A stretch of 64,000 nucleotides of DNA from Phaeodactylum tricornutum CCAP 1055/1 (GCF_000150955.2 NC_011680.1:532360-596359), one strand, 5' to 3'. Shown: positions 10,762 through 22,555, numbered from the stretch's first letter. The notes: generated by a model not told the origin, from the sequence alone. Numbers and translations: made by a program.

Positions 10762-11366
10762 CGCCACTTGTGCGCGGTCCGGTGATTGCAACGCAGGTAT
10801 CCGTCCCGAATTGATTTTGTCCGTCACAAAAATTGCATAAAATCATCATCAGCAATGTATTGTTAGCTTTTTCTCTGCGAGAATGACTACATTACAGTGC
10901 TCGCGATGCCATCAACTAGACGTGGAAGTATTCCTTTTCGCAATCGAAAGTATGATGACCAGATATGGTTTCTCCGAAGCTTGTCTAGAGGTGAAGGCTA
11001 GCTTTTCGGCTGCTATTGGGAATTGGTAAATTTTTTATATTACACAGAAGGTAACCGGTTCGACGCCCTCTAACAGTAAGCTCGACGGCTGGTTATAGGA
11101 TGTGTCGCAGAGCACTTATATATTAATAGACAAGATACGATTTACCGTAGAATAATTCGATCCGATCCATTTTTTTCGCATTCGTCCGTGGCCAGACGAA
11201 TCAAACAAGAAAGCGCCCAAGGTTTAGGTTTTTCGTAGCTTATACCTTACGGTCACATTATAATTGACTGTGATGAATGGTTGTCATTTCTTCAGGCTTT
11301 TTTCTTTCCCTCTTCCATGAAAAGGAGTAGGTAAACGGCTTTTGCACAGAAAGCAGCGCTGCGCCC
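10762..11366. other. Intergenic region
   Basis: This 605-bp space between two co-oriented genes shows a TATA-like AT run at about 11119-11128 upstream of the topoisomerase gene. I see no exon and no convincing RNA gene. Confidence 0.4.
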
Positions 11367-14300
11367 ATGTCCATGCAATCGCGTTTTACATTTCGCCGGT
11401 CTAAGACTTGGGTGGTGCGATCCAATGCAGCATTCTTACGAGCTTCCCAATCATCCAATCACAGGATCGGCAGGATTCAAATAAATCATACGGCACCATG
11501 TATACATCATAGTCAATGGACTCAGTCATGCCAACAGAGATGCTTTGCGTCGACTGCAGCAGACTATGACGGTACCAAAACTGTGCGAGAAGCAAAAGAC
11601 TTAGCTTTGGAAGACCAATACAGTCGCAAGACACCATTGGAGCACGTCCTGTTGCGACCGAGCATGTACGTCGGCTCGAACGAAAAGGCACAGCCAATAG
11701 CTTGCTGGGTACCCGATCCGATTCCAACCCCACCGACCGAAGAACTTTTAATGAAAACGACAAGCGTTGTACAATATGCAACAGTTCCTGATTATCCCAT
11801 TAAAATGGTCCGGCTTGAGTACGGATTGGTACCGGCTTTAAACAAGGTGCGACACGGTTTGTTTGGTAGGGAAAATCAAGATGTTTACAGTTGCACAAAA
11901 AAATCCTCTAATCCGGTCTCATCATTACCTTTTACCTAGGTTTTTGACGAAATTTTGGTGAATGCTGCCGACAATCTTCAACGTCACCCAGACTCCTGCA
12001 CCCGTATCGATGTGATTATTGACCCTGGTTCTGACAATCGAGATCCCTTTATACGTGTTCGAAATGATGGCAAAGGTATCCCTGTGCAGGTGCACCAAAA
12101 GGAAGGCATGTACGTACCAGAAATGCTTTTTGGGCACTTGCTTACGGGTTCCAACTTTGATGACAATGAAAAGCGTTTGACGGGTGGTACGTCGTCGTTT
12201 TGAATTTGCTTAGTAATTTTCACTTGCCAATGTCTGTGCTGCTTTCGTTTTCTCACCCGCTGCTTGATTTCAACCCAAGGACGACATGGGTTCGGTGCAA
12301 AGTTGACCAACATCTTCTCCAAATCGTTCACGGTCGAAACTTTGGACTCGCGAAAACGGCTGAAATATAGACAGACTTGGTCGTCCAATATGACCAATGC
12401 CTCCTCGCCGGAAATTGTTGAGGTGCCGGCCGATGCTACTGACTATACATGCGTTTCCTTCGTTCCAGATGTAGCTCGCTTGACCAATGATGCATCAGCA
12501 CTTTCAATATCTAAGGAAGACTATGCCTTGATGTGTCGTCGAGTTTTGGATGTGGCGGGCTGCTCGGCAGGAAGGTTGAGGGTGACACTGAACGGAGTTG
12601 ACGTTACGATGGGATCCTTTCCCGACTATGCTCGGCTGTATCGCAAGCAAGATTCACTGCCTGTTTGTTTTGATGCCATCAATTCACGATGGACTGTGGG
12701 TGTGGGCCTCTCGGAGACTGGCTCCTTCGAAATGGTGTCGTTTGTCAACGGTATGGCGACAAGTCGAGGCGGGACGCACGTGAATTCTATACTACAACAA
12801 GTCATAAAGAAAATTCAAGAGAAGATCGAGAAGACTGATCCTGAACTGGTTCAAATGGCTTCCCAAGGCGTGATCCGAAGGCACCTATTTGTGTCAGTAG
12901 CCGCGCTCATTGAAAACCCGACTTTCGACTCCCAAATGAAAGAGTGCCTAACGTCCAGTCCAGCTGATTTCGGGAGCTCCTTCAGCCTGAGCGAAAGTTT
13001 TATCAAGTCTGTTTTACAGAGCGAAGAGGAAGGAGGTCCAGGTATTGTAGAAGAGATTCGTAGGGCAGCTCAGAGTAGACAGCAAGCAACGCTGTTGAAA
13101 GTGATCGGCGGGAAGACGAGCAAGCGCCAGCTCTTGTCGATTCCAAAACTCGAGGATGCCCACCATGCTGGGACAAAAAGCGGATCGGAATGTACCTTGA
13201 TTCTTACCGAAGGTGACTCTGCGAAAGCATTAGCGGTTGCCGGGCTTGAAGTCATTGGTCGAGCCCGGTATGGAGTTTTTCCTCTGCGTGGCAAACTGCT
13301 CAACGTACGTGAAGCAGCAGTATCCCAAATGGCAAAAAATGCTGAAGTAACGGCGCTATGTGCAATAATCGGACTGGATTTCGACAAGACGTACGAGACA
13401 ATTGAAGAACGAAGAAAATTGAGATACGGTAAGAAGCACGGTGTTTTTATTCGTGTTCGGATGCTAAGGGTGATGCTCACACTTCATATTCCTCCAGGGA
13501 AGGTTATGCTGATGACAGATCAGGATACAGGTAAGATATATCTAAAGCAATCCGTGTGTAGCACTTGAAGAGGAGAAACACTAACACTTTGAGTTTTCAG
13601 ACGGCTCTCATATCAAAGGATTGGTCATGAACTTTTTCCGATATTTTTGGCCGAATTTGTTGAAACCGCCCGTGGACTTGCAAGTGAACGATGAGGACGA
13701 AACCCCACCGTTTCTCTCGTCATTTGTTACTCCTCTTCTCAAAGCGAGTAAGAAGTCTTCCAAAACGGGTACTCTCTCGTTTTACTCGATGGCGGAATAC
13801 AAAAAATGGCGAGGATCGATTGAAGCAGAGGATTTCAAAAAGTGGACCGTCAAATACTACAAAGGTTTGGGAACAAGCACACCAGCTGAGGCCAGAGAGT
13901 ACTTTTCTGCCTTCAATGATCACTTCCGTCCGTTTTTGTGGAATTCAGACATCGATGGAGAACTCCTTGACATGGTTTTTGATGGCGAGCGTGCGGCAGA
14001 TCGGCGAGCTTGGATTCTAGATGTCTATGACGAGACTTCCAATTTGTTGAACGATCCGTCTGCGGGAAATAATGTAAGCTATGAAGACTTCATCAACAAA
14101 GAAATGATTCATTTTTCAAATGCGGACAACATTCGCAGCATACCTAGTGCCATTGATGGGCTAAAACCATCGCAGCGGAAGGTGCTGTACGCATGCTTTA
14201 AGAGAAAACTGAAGTCAGAGATAAAAGTCGCGCAGCTCACAGGATATTGCGCGGAGCATACAGCATACCATCACGGAGAGGCGTCCTTGCAGTCTACAAG

Positions 14301-15579
14301 TAAGTAATTATGAGCGTTCGAATTGGGTTCAATCATAATGAGTTCTGAACATATTCTTGTCGTCTCAGTAATTGGGATGGCTCAGGACTTTGTGGGCTCA
14401 AACAACATTAATCTTCTTGTGCCCTCCGGTCAATTCGGGACACGGATTATGGGAGGTGCTGATGCAGCGTCGCCCCGTTACATTTATACGTATTTAGCAC
14501 CAATCGCACGCTCTCTATTCCCGGAAGCCGATGATACTTTGCTATCCTATCTAGAAGACGATGGGCAGCAGATTGAGCCGGAATTTTACTGCCCAATTAT
14601 TCCGCTTTTGGTGGTCAATGGTTGTCAAGGGATTGGTACTGGATGGAGCACATTTATTCCCCCGCACAGCGCCAACGACGTGCTGGAATACATTCTTGCT
14701 AAGCTCGATGGGGCTGAGAGATTGCCGAAGATCCATCCGTTTGCGAGAGGCTTTCAAGGAAGAATAGAGCCTGACCCAAATGGGAATGGATATGTATCTT
14801 TCGGCCGCTCGTCTTGTATATCCGACAGGACCATTCTTATCGATGAGCTACCTCTGCGATGCTGGACAAACAAATACAAAGGAATATTATTGAAGATGCG
14901 CGACCGAGGAGAAGTCACGAGTTTCGTTGAGAATCACAACACGTCGAAGGTCTCGTTTCTAGTTACTCTCAAGTCTGCCCAATTGGCACGAATGACACAG
15001 GCTGGCCTAGAAAAGAGTTTCAAGTTGAAAACGAATTTGCAGACGACAAACATGCATGCTTTTAATAAAGACGGTCAAATCTGCAAATTCGATACTGCGG
15101 AAAGCATTGTAGAAGCATTCTTCCCCGTCCGCATGCAGTTGTATCAGGATCGAATCGCCCTTTTGCAGTCTTTGTTGAACTACGAGGCTTCTATACTTCG
15201 CAACAAAGCTGGCTTCATTAAAGCTGTAACTAGCGGAGACATCGATCTTACGAGCGGTCGCAGATCAAAGCAGGAAACTTCGAAAAAGTTAAAGGAACAT
15301 GGTTTCCTGGACTCAGTCGAGTTGAATGCAATTAAAAATGAAAACGTCCTCTGGAAGAGACGTCAATTTGCCTCTGAAAAGGGGGAGGGCGGTTCCAACT
15401 TAGAACCAATGAACTTTGATTATCTCTTGAACATGCCGCTGTCTAGCTTAACTAGCGAAAAGATACGAGAGCTTGGTGAACATGCCGCGACGAAAGACAA
15501 AGAGTTGGAGGAAATGAAATCTACTACTCCGGTGGACCTGTGGCGGCGCGATTTACAAAAGCTTGCTCTCCTATTGTAA
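11367..15579 (+). CDS. TOP2: Type IIA DNA topoisomerase II with organellar presequence
   Basis: Six exons, 11367-11846, 11940-12186, 12280-13428, 13498-13530, 13601-14299 and 14369-15579, give 1272 aa. The ATPase domain has VFDEILVNAADN and GGRHGFGAKLTN. The TOPRIM domain has LTEGDSAKALA and TDQDTDGSHIKGL, the latter assembled from a 33-bp exon and its neighbour. The catalytic tyrosine is Y907 in ASPRYIYTYLAP. This is the eukaryotic TOP2 architecture, not bacterial gyrase. Residues 1-63 are Arg-, Ser-, Gln- and His-rich with no acidic residues and end in RCFAST, which suggests mitochondrial import; no plastid-type signal peptide is seen. The protein stops right after the cleavage core and lacks the charged C-terminal tail of the second TOP2 at 33-38 kb. 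Its stop lies 48 bp from that of MSH5, transcribed toward it. Confidence 0.92.
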
Positions 15580-15627
15580 ATAAACCATAGAACAGCCAAC
15601 CGCTTTTCAGTGAAAGAGAATAAGACG

Positions 15628-18600
15628 CTACATCCTTTCAGTTATAGAAAAGAATGCATCAATTTGATCGTCGCTAGCATCCCTCCAACTCGTGCTGACG
15701 AAGGATCTGATGGCATGCTTCGAGTCGAGAGTCATGTGTATATCATTGCGCAAAAGTTCAGCAAGCGGATGGACCTTTTGACGTTTCTTGATTGCCTTAA
15801 TTATCTCGTAGGCGCGATCGACGATGGCTTTTTTTACGCCAGCCATTTTCGCGCAAACGAGTCCAGCGGACGAATTTGCGATCCCGTGCTCCATTCGGAA
15901 TAGTGGGACAGCACTATCATTGGCCGTCTCAGGGACATGCACAGTCATATGCATCGCGGAAATTCCATTCTCAGAGTCCACAAGCAATCCTATTGAAAAG
16001 ATCTCTAGGAAATGAGTCGTGCAGATTACTTTCGAGCGATTAGATACCAACTTTTGCAGAGCCGCCGTGAGTAGGGAGATTCCTGATGCCGGGCTTGTAC
16101 CTTGTGCGGATAATAAGCATGTCAGCTTCCACTGAATTTCTTTTATGTGCTTCGAAATCGAACCTTACCTTTCCCAAATTCGTCAATCAAAACCAGCGAA
16201 TGCTGACTCGCTCGACGGAGAATAGCTCCCATACGGCTGAGATCAAGTTGGAAGCTGCTTTGAGGGACAGCACATGTTTCAGTAGAGCTGAATTGTGTGA
16301 AAATTTGATCTGTCAGCGAAATACGTGCTTCATCGCAGGGGAGAAAACAGCCAATGTGTGCCATATAGACGAGTACTCCGACTTACAAGGTACAAGGAAT
16401 AGAATAGTCAGACAACGCCGAGAATTTTTTTTGGCAATCGCAATTAAACCCTCACTCAAGAACTGACCTTGGCGAGCAAAGCAACTCTTGCCACTAAAGT
16501 TTGGGCCTGTGATTACGGTTACACGACTTGTCGTGTTCATAGTGGTATCGTTGGGTACAAATGCTGTGTCGAGAACAATTTCTTGCAAAGGATGGCGGCC
16601 CCGGCTTATCTCAACGCACTGTTCAGACGCCGAGACAACGCGCGGGCGCACGAAATCTAAGTCTGCAGCAGCACCAGCGAAGGAGAGTATGCAATCCAGC
16701 TCGGCCAGGGCGATGAAGGTCTCACGGAGCTCCGATTCGTGGTCCAGGATTTCGTCCTCCAATTCTGCAACAATCAATGTTTCCGCATCTTTGATGAAAG
16801 CATCGAGGTCACCAATATTTTGATCAAGTTGACGCATCTCCGCACTCTTGAAGTATGAGAGCGATTCCGAAAATACGTATTCGAAGTCATCAGGCAAGGC
16901 GCCGTTCTCCATCCACTGGGGACTTGGTGGTAGTGCGACAAGGAAGCCAACCTAAATGTGTCACCCTTGGTGAGATTCAAGGTTTTGTTAGTTCTGTATA
17001 GAAGAGGAGTAGACTTACTTGAGGCATAAACATCACTTTCAGTACATCTCGCAAGAGAGGATATTGGTCACCCAGCGCCGTCGCTACGTCTTTCATTATT
17101 TCTATGTAAGCCAACAGGAAATGTGAGCAGAACTGCTAAAATATCAGTTGGCATTTTCCTTTGTGTTGAAAAACTGGGTTGCATACATACCGTCCAATCC
17201 ATCGTACTGTCTCTTGTATATATCCAATCGCTCGTGAAAGCCAACTCGAATAACCACAGATTGACATTCGCTAGTCAATTCTTCGTCCACTATGGATGTA
17301 ATTCGCTCATGTATTTCGTGAATTATATCAATGTGGCAATTGCGTAAAATACTGGCCACGAAATTCAGATAACGAAGAACAGCTGTCTCGACTCTAGCCT
17401 CCTCTATTGAAGGTGGCTCATTTATACATGGAGCAGTTTCATCATCTGTCGTATGCCCTACGGATATGCGCTGTAGGTTCCACAAAATGTCTTGTTGCAA
17501 ATTACCACAGATTGCGATGCCTGCTGCCAATGAACGTGTCAGGACTAGGAAGTCGTTCGGCTTGGCACAGCACTTTTGAATTCGGACCAATATTTTGTCG
17601 ACGGCCCCTACCTTTCCAAGCAAGTTAAGTATGGAACCAACCGCCACCTGTAAGTCTTCTTGCATAAATAGTTCCACGCCATCTTGACGCAAACGAATGG
17701 CGTCCACATCTAGCAATGGCTTCAGCATCCAGTCCCGGAGTCTTTGACGACCCGTTCTGGATTTTGTCCTGTCCAGCAAGGAAAACAAACTGAAGCCCTC
17801 CTTGGAGTTGCTTGCTCCTTTTGCAGCAGCAAGTGGGTGGTGTTCAGTGTTGAAAATATGCAAGGTTGACAGAGTAGTCGGTGATATGGTCATGTACAGG
17901 GAGGCCTTGGCGGGAACTAAGTCGTTGACGGTAATAAAACCACCCTGTTCCAACCGAAAGACCGTTGTATGCAAAAAAGACAAGAGAGATCCAAGCGCTT
18001 GCACTTGGACATTAGAATCGAAGTCGATAATAGATGCCAAGGCATGGTAAGCCGAGACACCCAAGGAGCGATTTTGAGGCTGATCAACAGTAAGAGGAAA
18101 ATGACGATTTGCCTGCTGGCCTGCTACACCGCGTCCCAAATCTTTATATAATTGCCGCATCAAGGAACGGACTCTCAGTTTCTGTGTAATTATTGTTTTA
18201 GAGTTGCGAATGTCAAAGGAGGCTGTCTTCATCATCCTATACGGAATGGAACGACGTCTTGTCGGGGACGGCTGAGCCAAACCGCTGTCGTCTATGCTTT
18301 GAGAAAGACCATGCGCCGCCTCGTTCGTGTCCAGAGGGTCTTTCGCGTTCTTGGTACCCTGTGCTAATTGTATAGGAGGCGTCGTCAACAGCTCCAACAA
18401 GTTATCATTGGCAACAATCTTGTTGGAAATGAGTATTAGAGTCGGCCGTATGACGGACAAGACACGCTCCACAATATCTTGGGTTTCGTAACCGTCGACC
18501 ACAGCATATTCAACGATAATGCAATTGAGATCTTCGTTGTAGGCGGCAAATGCAATCCTTGGACCATCTTCGACAACGGACATGCAAACCATCCCCGGAT

Positions 18601-18676
18601 CCAGTGGTGGTGCATCTTGGTGCCCCTGTAGAGTTGCGCCCGTGACGTCGGTTTGGCCCGAAATCTGGTCATTCAT
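15628..18676 (-). CDS. MSH5: Meiotic MutS homologue MSH5
   Basis: Five exons, 17191-18676, 17019-17101, 16468-16951, 16169-16381 and 15628-16100, join in phase to give 912 aa. The N-terminal mismatch-binding domain with its Phe-x-Glu motif is absent, as in MSH4 and MSH5. The lever and clamp regions follow. GRHPLQEIVLDTAFVPNDT matches the MSH5-type segment just before Walker A. Walker A is TGPNFSGKS at about residue 672. VLVYMAHIGCFLP follows directly after splicing, and Walker B is VLIDEFGKGTSPASG at about 750. The C-terminus holds the MutS dimerisation region. MSH5 works with MSH4 as a clamp that stabilises crossover intermediates in meiosis. MSH4 itself is not in the window. MSH5 rather than another MSH is favoured by the missing first domain and the HPLQEIV/FVPND block. 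Confidence 0.88.
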
Positions 18677-18933
18677 ACTCCAACTTCTGAAGTTCTTATG
18701 GTATCACAGTATTTTTTCCAACAGAGTGTCCACGGATGACCAGAGCAGTCGCTGCTGAAAAGGCAACAAATAAAAAAATGCGACGGACCAATGATGCGGA
18801 AACGTTTGTATTCGAGCGGTGGGAAAATCCATTCAGGACCCGGAAAGCGGCTCAAACCCTAAACCCTGCTAACATGGAATGCAGAAATCTAAATGTAAAC
18901 CCAAAACTCATGCATAATTTCCAGTTGTGAAGT

Positions 18934-20070
18934 TCACTCTGGCAAACCAAGAGTCGACTTCAAAATGGGATTACAAATGTGTGAAGAGACAAGTAGTAGC
19001 CGCATGGATGCCACCGGTGTTTCCAGGTGCGTCTCTAAACAAGCTTTATGAGTTGTCCGCAAGCCAATATTGGAGACTTCCAACCGGACTTGGGTACGCG
19101 GTTCGGGTTCTTGGTCTTTGGTGTCCATAGTGCCCAACCACGGCGAACCGGAAAACCGACGACGCGCAACTAGTCGAACACCTAAGCGAGTATTCAATTG
19201 CCAAGGAGATTTGATCCACAGATTATTGAGAGACTCCATGCACCCTGTAGGGTCGATGGATAGGTCCGGAATCCATGTCCCCCCATTGAGCAAGTCGGAA
19301 ACAGATGGCAACGTGTTCCATAATTGCGGGGATCCCAATGGATACATTGGCTCGTCAAAGTAGACACTGACAGGTACAGTCAGCTTTCCATGCCATCGAA
19401 ACCGGTTCGAAAACGGCAATTGTAGGCAAGTGTCGACGTTTCCATTCGAGTGCAGCCTTCCCGACAGACTAAGTAGCTGCTGACGTTTCTGAAAATCTAG
19501 ACACAGCCACTGCAGTTTAATTTGCACTGCTTGAAGAGGATGGTATATGTGCAGGTCGTCTTTCTTCAAATCCTTCCCGAACGAAAGGTCATAACAGCTC
19601 GGGCGCAGAGACGGTTGCAATGACAAGTCGTTCATTTTTCTCCGTGGTTGCCATCGGAGTAGCGTCATCCAATGGTTCACACCGTACCATCGCTTTCCAA
19701 AATCGTAACGTACGCCCATAATCCAGGTCGGCATTCCAAGGGAATGCTTATCACTCGTCGTCCAGAAAGGCGTAACGGAGTCGTCCCCGTTTGGCGGGCC
19801 CAAAACATGACAGTACGCGTTTCCAGATAGATTGACACGCAAAACATCGCCAAAGTCCTTCGGGTTAGAGCTTTGCTTGTTAGATTTCAACATCGACGTG
19901 GGCGTATTCATGGCGTCGGCCGCTTCGGCAGATTTTTCCTCGTTGGATCTTATAAACCTGGATAGAATAGTGCTTTTAAGGTTCAAATGAACGACAGCGT
20001 CCGTGATTTCGCAAAAGAAAGCCCAAACATAAATCAAGGAGATGACCGTATGGGGTCTTTGGCGACTCAT
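18934..20070 (-). CDS. Protein of unknown function, 5' end unresolved
   Basis: I do not recognise this protein. The frame gives 378 aa from ATG 20070. It is rich in Trp, Leu and alternating polar/hydrophobic stretches that look beta-strand-like (for example LNTRLGVRLVARRRF). The first 25 residues from ATG 20070 contain a hydrophobic run (TVISLIYVWAFF) that could act as a signal peptide. An adjacent coding-like frame overlaps it upstream (to 20386), shifted by one base. The gene may therefore be longer and join that frame through an intron I could not define; no phase-matched consensus GT-AG pair was found. Alternatives are a simple 378-aa secreted or plastid-directed protein, or a frameshift in the assembly. 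Confidence 0.5.
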   Translation of the reverse strand: MSRQRPHTVISLIYVWAFFCEITDAVVHLNLKSTILSRFIRSNEEKSAEAADAMNTPTSMLKSNKQSSNPKDFGDVLRVNLSGNAYCHVLGPPNGDDSVTPFWTTSDKHSLGMPTWIMGVRYDFGKRWYGVNHWMTLLRWQPRRKMNDLSLQPSLRPSCYDLSFGKDLKKDDLHIYHPLQAVQIKLQWLCLDFQKRQQLLSLSGRLHSNGNVDTCLQLPFSNRFRWHGKLTVPVSVYFDEPMYPLGSPQLWNTLPSVSDLLNGGTWIPDLSIDPTGCMESLNNLWIKSPWQLNTRLGVRLVARRRFSGSPWLGTMDTKDQEPEPRTQVRLEVSNIGLRTTHKACLETHLETPVASMRLLLVSSHICNPILKSTLGLPE

Positions 20071-20386
20071 CTTTGAAGATCGAAAAGGGAATCGATGCTG
20101 CTCCGGATCTGATCGAAATTTCAGCAGGAACCTGACTTATGTTGACGACGGTTTGAAGCGATCGGAGGTGGCCATCAAGGTCGAAGTCATGAGCATAATC
20201 CACAAACATGGCATGTCCATTTTCAGATGTCATGTGCGATCGGTGGATAAACACATCGAAGACGGACCAAGACGGACACAGTACTGATCGGAATCCACAT
20301 CGATAATAGGATTTTGTAAAGATTTGCAAGACAAAAGACCCGGATTCTCCCTCCCACTGGTCTGGACTTTTACCGGGAGTGGACAC
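19976..20386 (-). other. Coding-like open frame overlapping the gene downstream
   Basis: This open frame begins at a GTG, not an ATG, so a real product would need an upstream exon. Its composition looks protein-like (HAMFVDYAHDFDLDGHLRS, SQVPAEISIRSGAASIPF). It runs over the start of the 378-aa frame in a different phase. It is probably the 5' part of the same gene; the junction is unresolved. Confidence 0.35.
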
Positions 20387-20554
20387 TCACAATCACGATT
20401 GTCAGTCGACCGTCGATAACGTCCAAACCGTCCGTGAATGACACCTTGTCGCAGTCAGGGTTGTGACGTGTTGACCGATGAATTCCATTCCGCCTTGAAG
20501 CTGAAAAATTGGATGTGGACCGAGCGAGGCCCTACCATGATGATCGGACCAAAC

Positions 20555-20700
20555 CTTCGTCAATTGCAGTGAGTCTCTCCTTGCTGGTAATAATCAGTTC
20601 GCTTGTTACGCAGCAGAGAGCTTCATACTTCGTCAATTGCAGTGAGTCTCTCCTTGCTGGTAATAATCAGTTCGCTTGTTACGCAGCAGAGAGCTTCATA
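20555..20700. repeat. Perfect 73-bp tandem duplication
   Basis: Positions 20555-20627 and 20628-20700 are identical over 73 bp and directly abutting. The pair ends 6 bp before the ATG of the plastid-targeted protein, so it sits in its promoter or 5' UTR. Each copy carries a GTGAGT (first at 20569) and an ATCAG (second copy ends at 20670). Confidence 0.95.
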
Positions 20701-20706
20701 CGTCTC

Positions 20707-22488
20707 ATGAATTTCATGCGTCTCTTCGCTGCCACCTTGGCAATGATGGTGTGCACCGCCTTTTCTCCTGGTCAGTTACATCGTCGTCCTCGGGCCCTTA
20801 CCCAACTCTCACGTTCTACTCGTCTGTCGGCGTCTACTTCGTCGCTGGTGGTAATTTCGCCTCCGGGGGGGATTGGCGAAGTATCGGCGGTTAAAGCCGC
20901 CGAGATGGGATCTGCAGTTCGCTGGTTCGTCGTATCCTCTGGGAGTTCTAGAGAAGTCATCTTATCGCAAGAAGTACTGGCTTCCATAGCCGCGGCTGGG
21001 GGAAGTGTGGAACTAGCCGGCGCCGATGTTCCCTCCCTTTTGCTACCTCCAGAAGACCCTAATTCAGCTGTAACGGCTGTATCGGCTTGGTGTGGTGCGG
21101 CCGAAGCGATTGTATGCACATTTGATGGTTGCGAGACGAGCCCTGCCGAAAAAAAAAAGCTCAAACTGGACGATGAGGATCCTGAATTCGCGTGGAAAAA
21201 CGCAATCAAAATCGCCGCACAACAGGCTTCTTCTAAAATTTCTGGCACGAAGCTCGCCATTTTGTCGGCGAACGGAGATATGGACGATGACTTACAATCC
21301 GTATCGTCCGGAATTGGAGGTTTCGTGGGTAGTTTGCTCAAAGGCAAAAGGATGGAGATTCCGTCCTCACTCACGCAAGCTATGAGTGGCATGTCTGCTG
21401 GTTTCACTTCAGCCGCAGCCAAGATTGCGACCTTACGTCACGGTGAGCTGTTTGGCACTCCTGAATCTTCACCTAACTTTTCGGCTTTGGTTGGTGGCCC
21501 CCGACGTGATCCGGAGCTTTGTGAAGAGTTCCAGTTTCGGGATATCCGTGTGGACCCCACACTATCACTAATGGGTAACTTTATGATGGGAAAGACAACG
21601 CGATCGTCTCGCCACGTCATTGGCCAAGCCGCTGCTTTGTTGGTGCTTGGTAAGGTTACAGTAGTGCCTGGACTCGATATTTGCGTTTCTTCCCAGCGAG
21701 GAACCGATGTCGTTACGATGGAGCAATGGGAAAAGGAATTCTCCCGGGTTGCCGAAGACTTGATGACGGCGGATTCTACTGGTGGTGGAGCTCAGTTGTT
21801 TTCGGTCGACTTTGCCTCCGTCCCAGATGTCGAACGCCTGGCCGATTGGTTGGCCACAAAGTGGGCTCCGGCCGTGTTGCGTACCTACGACATTGCTGCG
21901 ATTCGAGTTGGCGCTCGACCCGTCTACACCACCCGGACTTCCCCTGGAACCTTGCAAATTGACTGGCAACAGCTAGTCGATTTTGAGTCCGTCACGGTGG
22001 GTAAAATGGAAATTGTCGTTACCGACAAAGGCTTAAAGGCACTGCGACTGGCTGGAGACGCATCAAAGGGATTTGGTTCGGTCTCTCGCATACCGCTGAA
22101 TGGCGAAGACGTTTTGGTACGTCGTCTAGCGGAAGCAAGTTCGCAAGCGATTGAAAAAGGTCTTGCGAAAAAGGTAAGTGGTAAAGGTTGGGGCACGATA
22201 CTACAAATACATAAAGCAGTCTCCCAGATGCCTCACATTATTTCCCTTCCACAGGCCAAGGCTGTCAAAAAGGCAGTTGAAGAATACAAAAAGCCCGAAC
22301 CCGTGGTAGCGGCGGCACCAGTAACTTCCATTCAATCCTCAGGTACTGTAGAAGCGTCCATCGCTGCAGCTTCCTCTGGTCCACGTCAAGCAGGAGCCCG
22401 GAGGTCGACAGAAAGAGCTCGGGGCAAAAGACGAAAAACAAGTACGGAATCCAGCAACGGCGGCTCTCCGACGCCGACTGAAGAGTAG
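20707..22488 (+). CDS. Plastid-targeted protein with NAD(P)-binding-like fold
   Basis: Exons 20707-22173 and 22255-22488 give 566 aa. The start at 20707 is chosen because it yields a classic diatom plastid presequence: Met, a hydrophobic signal peptide (LFAATLAMMVC) and a cleavage-site phenylalanine in TAFSPGQ, followed by an Arg/Ser-rich transit stretch. The mature part opens with LVVISPPGGIGEVSAVKAAE, which looks like a Rossmann-type nucleotide-binding strand-loop-helix. The remainder is unrecognised. The tail is basic and Ser/Thr-rich (RARGKRRKTSTESS). The intron 22174-22254 is 81 bp, a multiple of three, and has no in-frame stop, so retention would add 27 residues. Plastid stroma or thylakoid is the expected location; function unknown. 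Confidence 0.8.
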   Translation: MNFMRLFAATLAMMVCTAFSPGQLHRRPRALTQLSRSTRLSASTSSLVVISPPGGIGEVSAVKAAEMGSAVRWFVVSSGSSREVILSQEVLASIAAAGGSVELAGADVPSLLLPPEDPNSAVTAVSAWCGAAEAIVCTFDGCETSPAEKKKLKLDDEDPEFAWKNAIKIAAQQASSKISGTKLAILSANGDMDDDLQSVSSGIGGFVGSLLKGKRMEIPSSLTQAMSGMSAGFTSAAAKIATLRHGELFGTPESSPNFSALVGGPRRDPELCEEFQFRDIRVDPTLSLMGNFMMGKTTRSSRHVIGQAAALLVLGKVTVVPGLDICVSSQRGTDVVTMEQWEKEFSRVAEDLMTADSTGGGAQLFSVDFASVPDVERLADWLATKWAPAVLRTYDIAAIRVGARPVYTTRTSPGTLQIDWQQLVDFESVTVGKMEIVVTDKGLKALRLAGDASKGFGSVSRIPLNGEDVLVRRLAEASSQAIEKGLAKKVSGKGWGTILQIHKAVSQMPHIISLPQAKAVKKAVEEYKKPEPVVAAAPVTSIQSSGTVEASIAAASSGPRQAGARRSTERARGKRRKTSTESSNGGSPTPTEE

Positions 22489-22555
22489 AACGGGTAAATA
22501 CGGAAGAAAGGCCAAAGTTTCTATTCCTTTTATTTACAATTTGCTTGTAATCAAG

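Noticed and set aside
11040-11075. GGTTCGACGCC, similar to a tRNA B box
   Set aside because: No matching A box, acceptor stem or anticodon arm can be drawn around it.
18677-18933. Possible exon between MSH5 and the unknown gene
   Set aside because: The plus-strand frame at 18736-18930 has no motif and lies where the promoter of MSH5 is expected.
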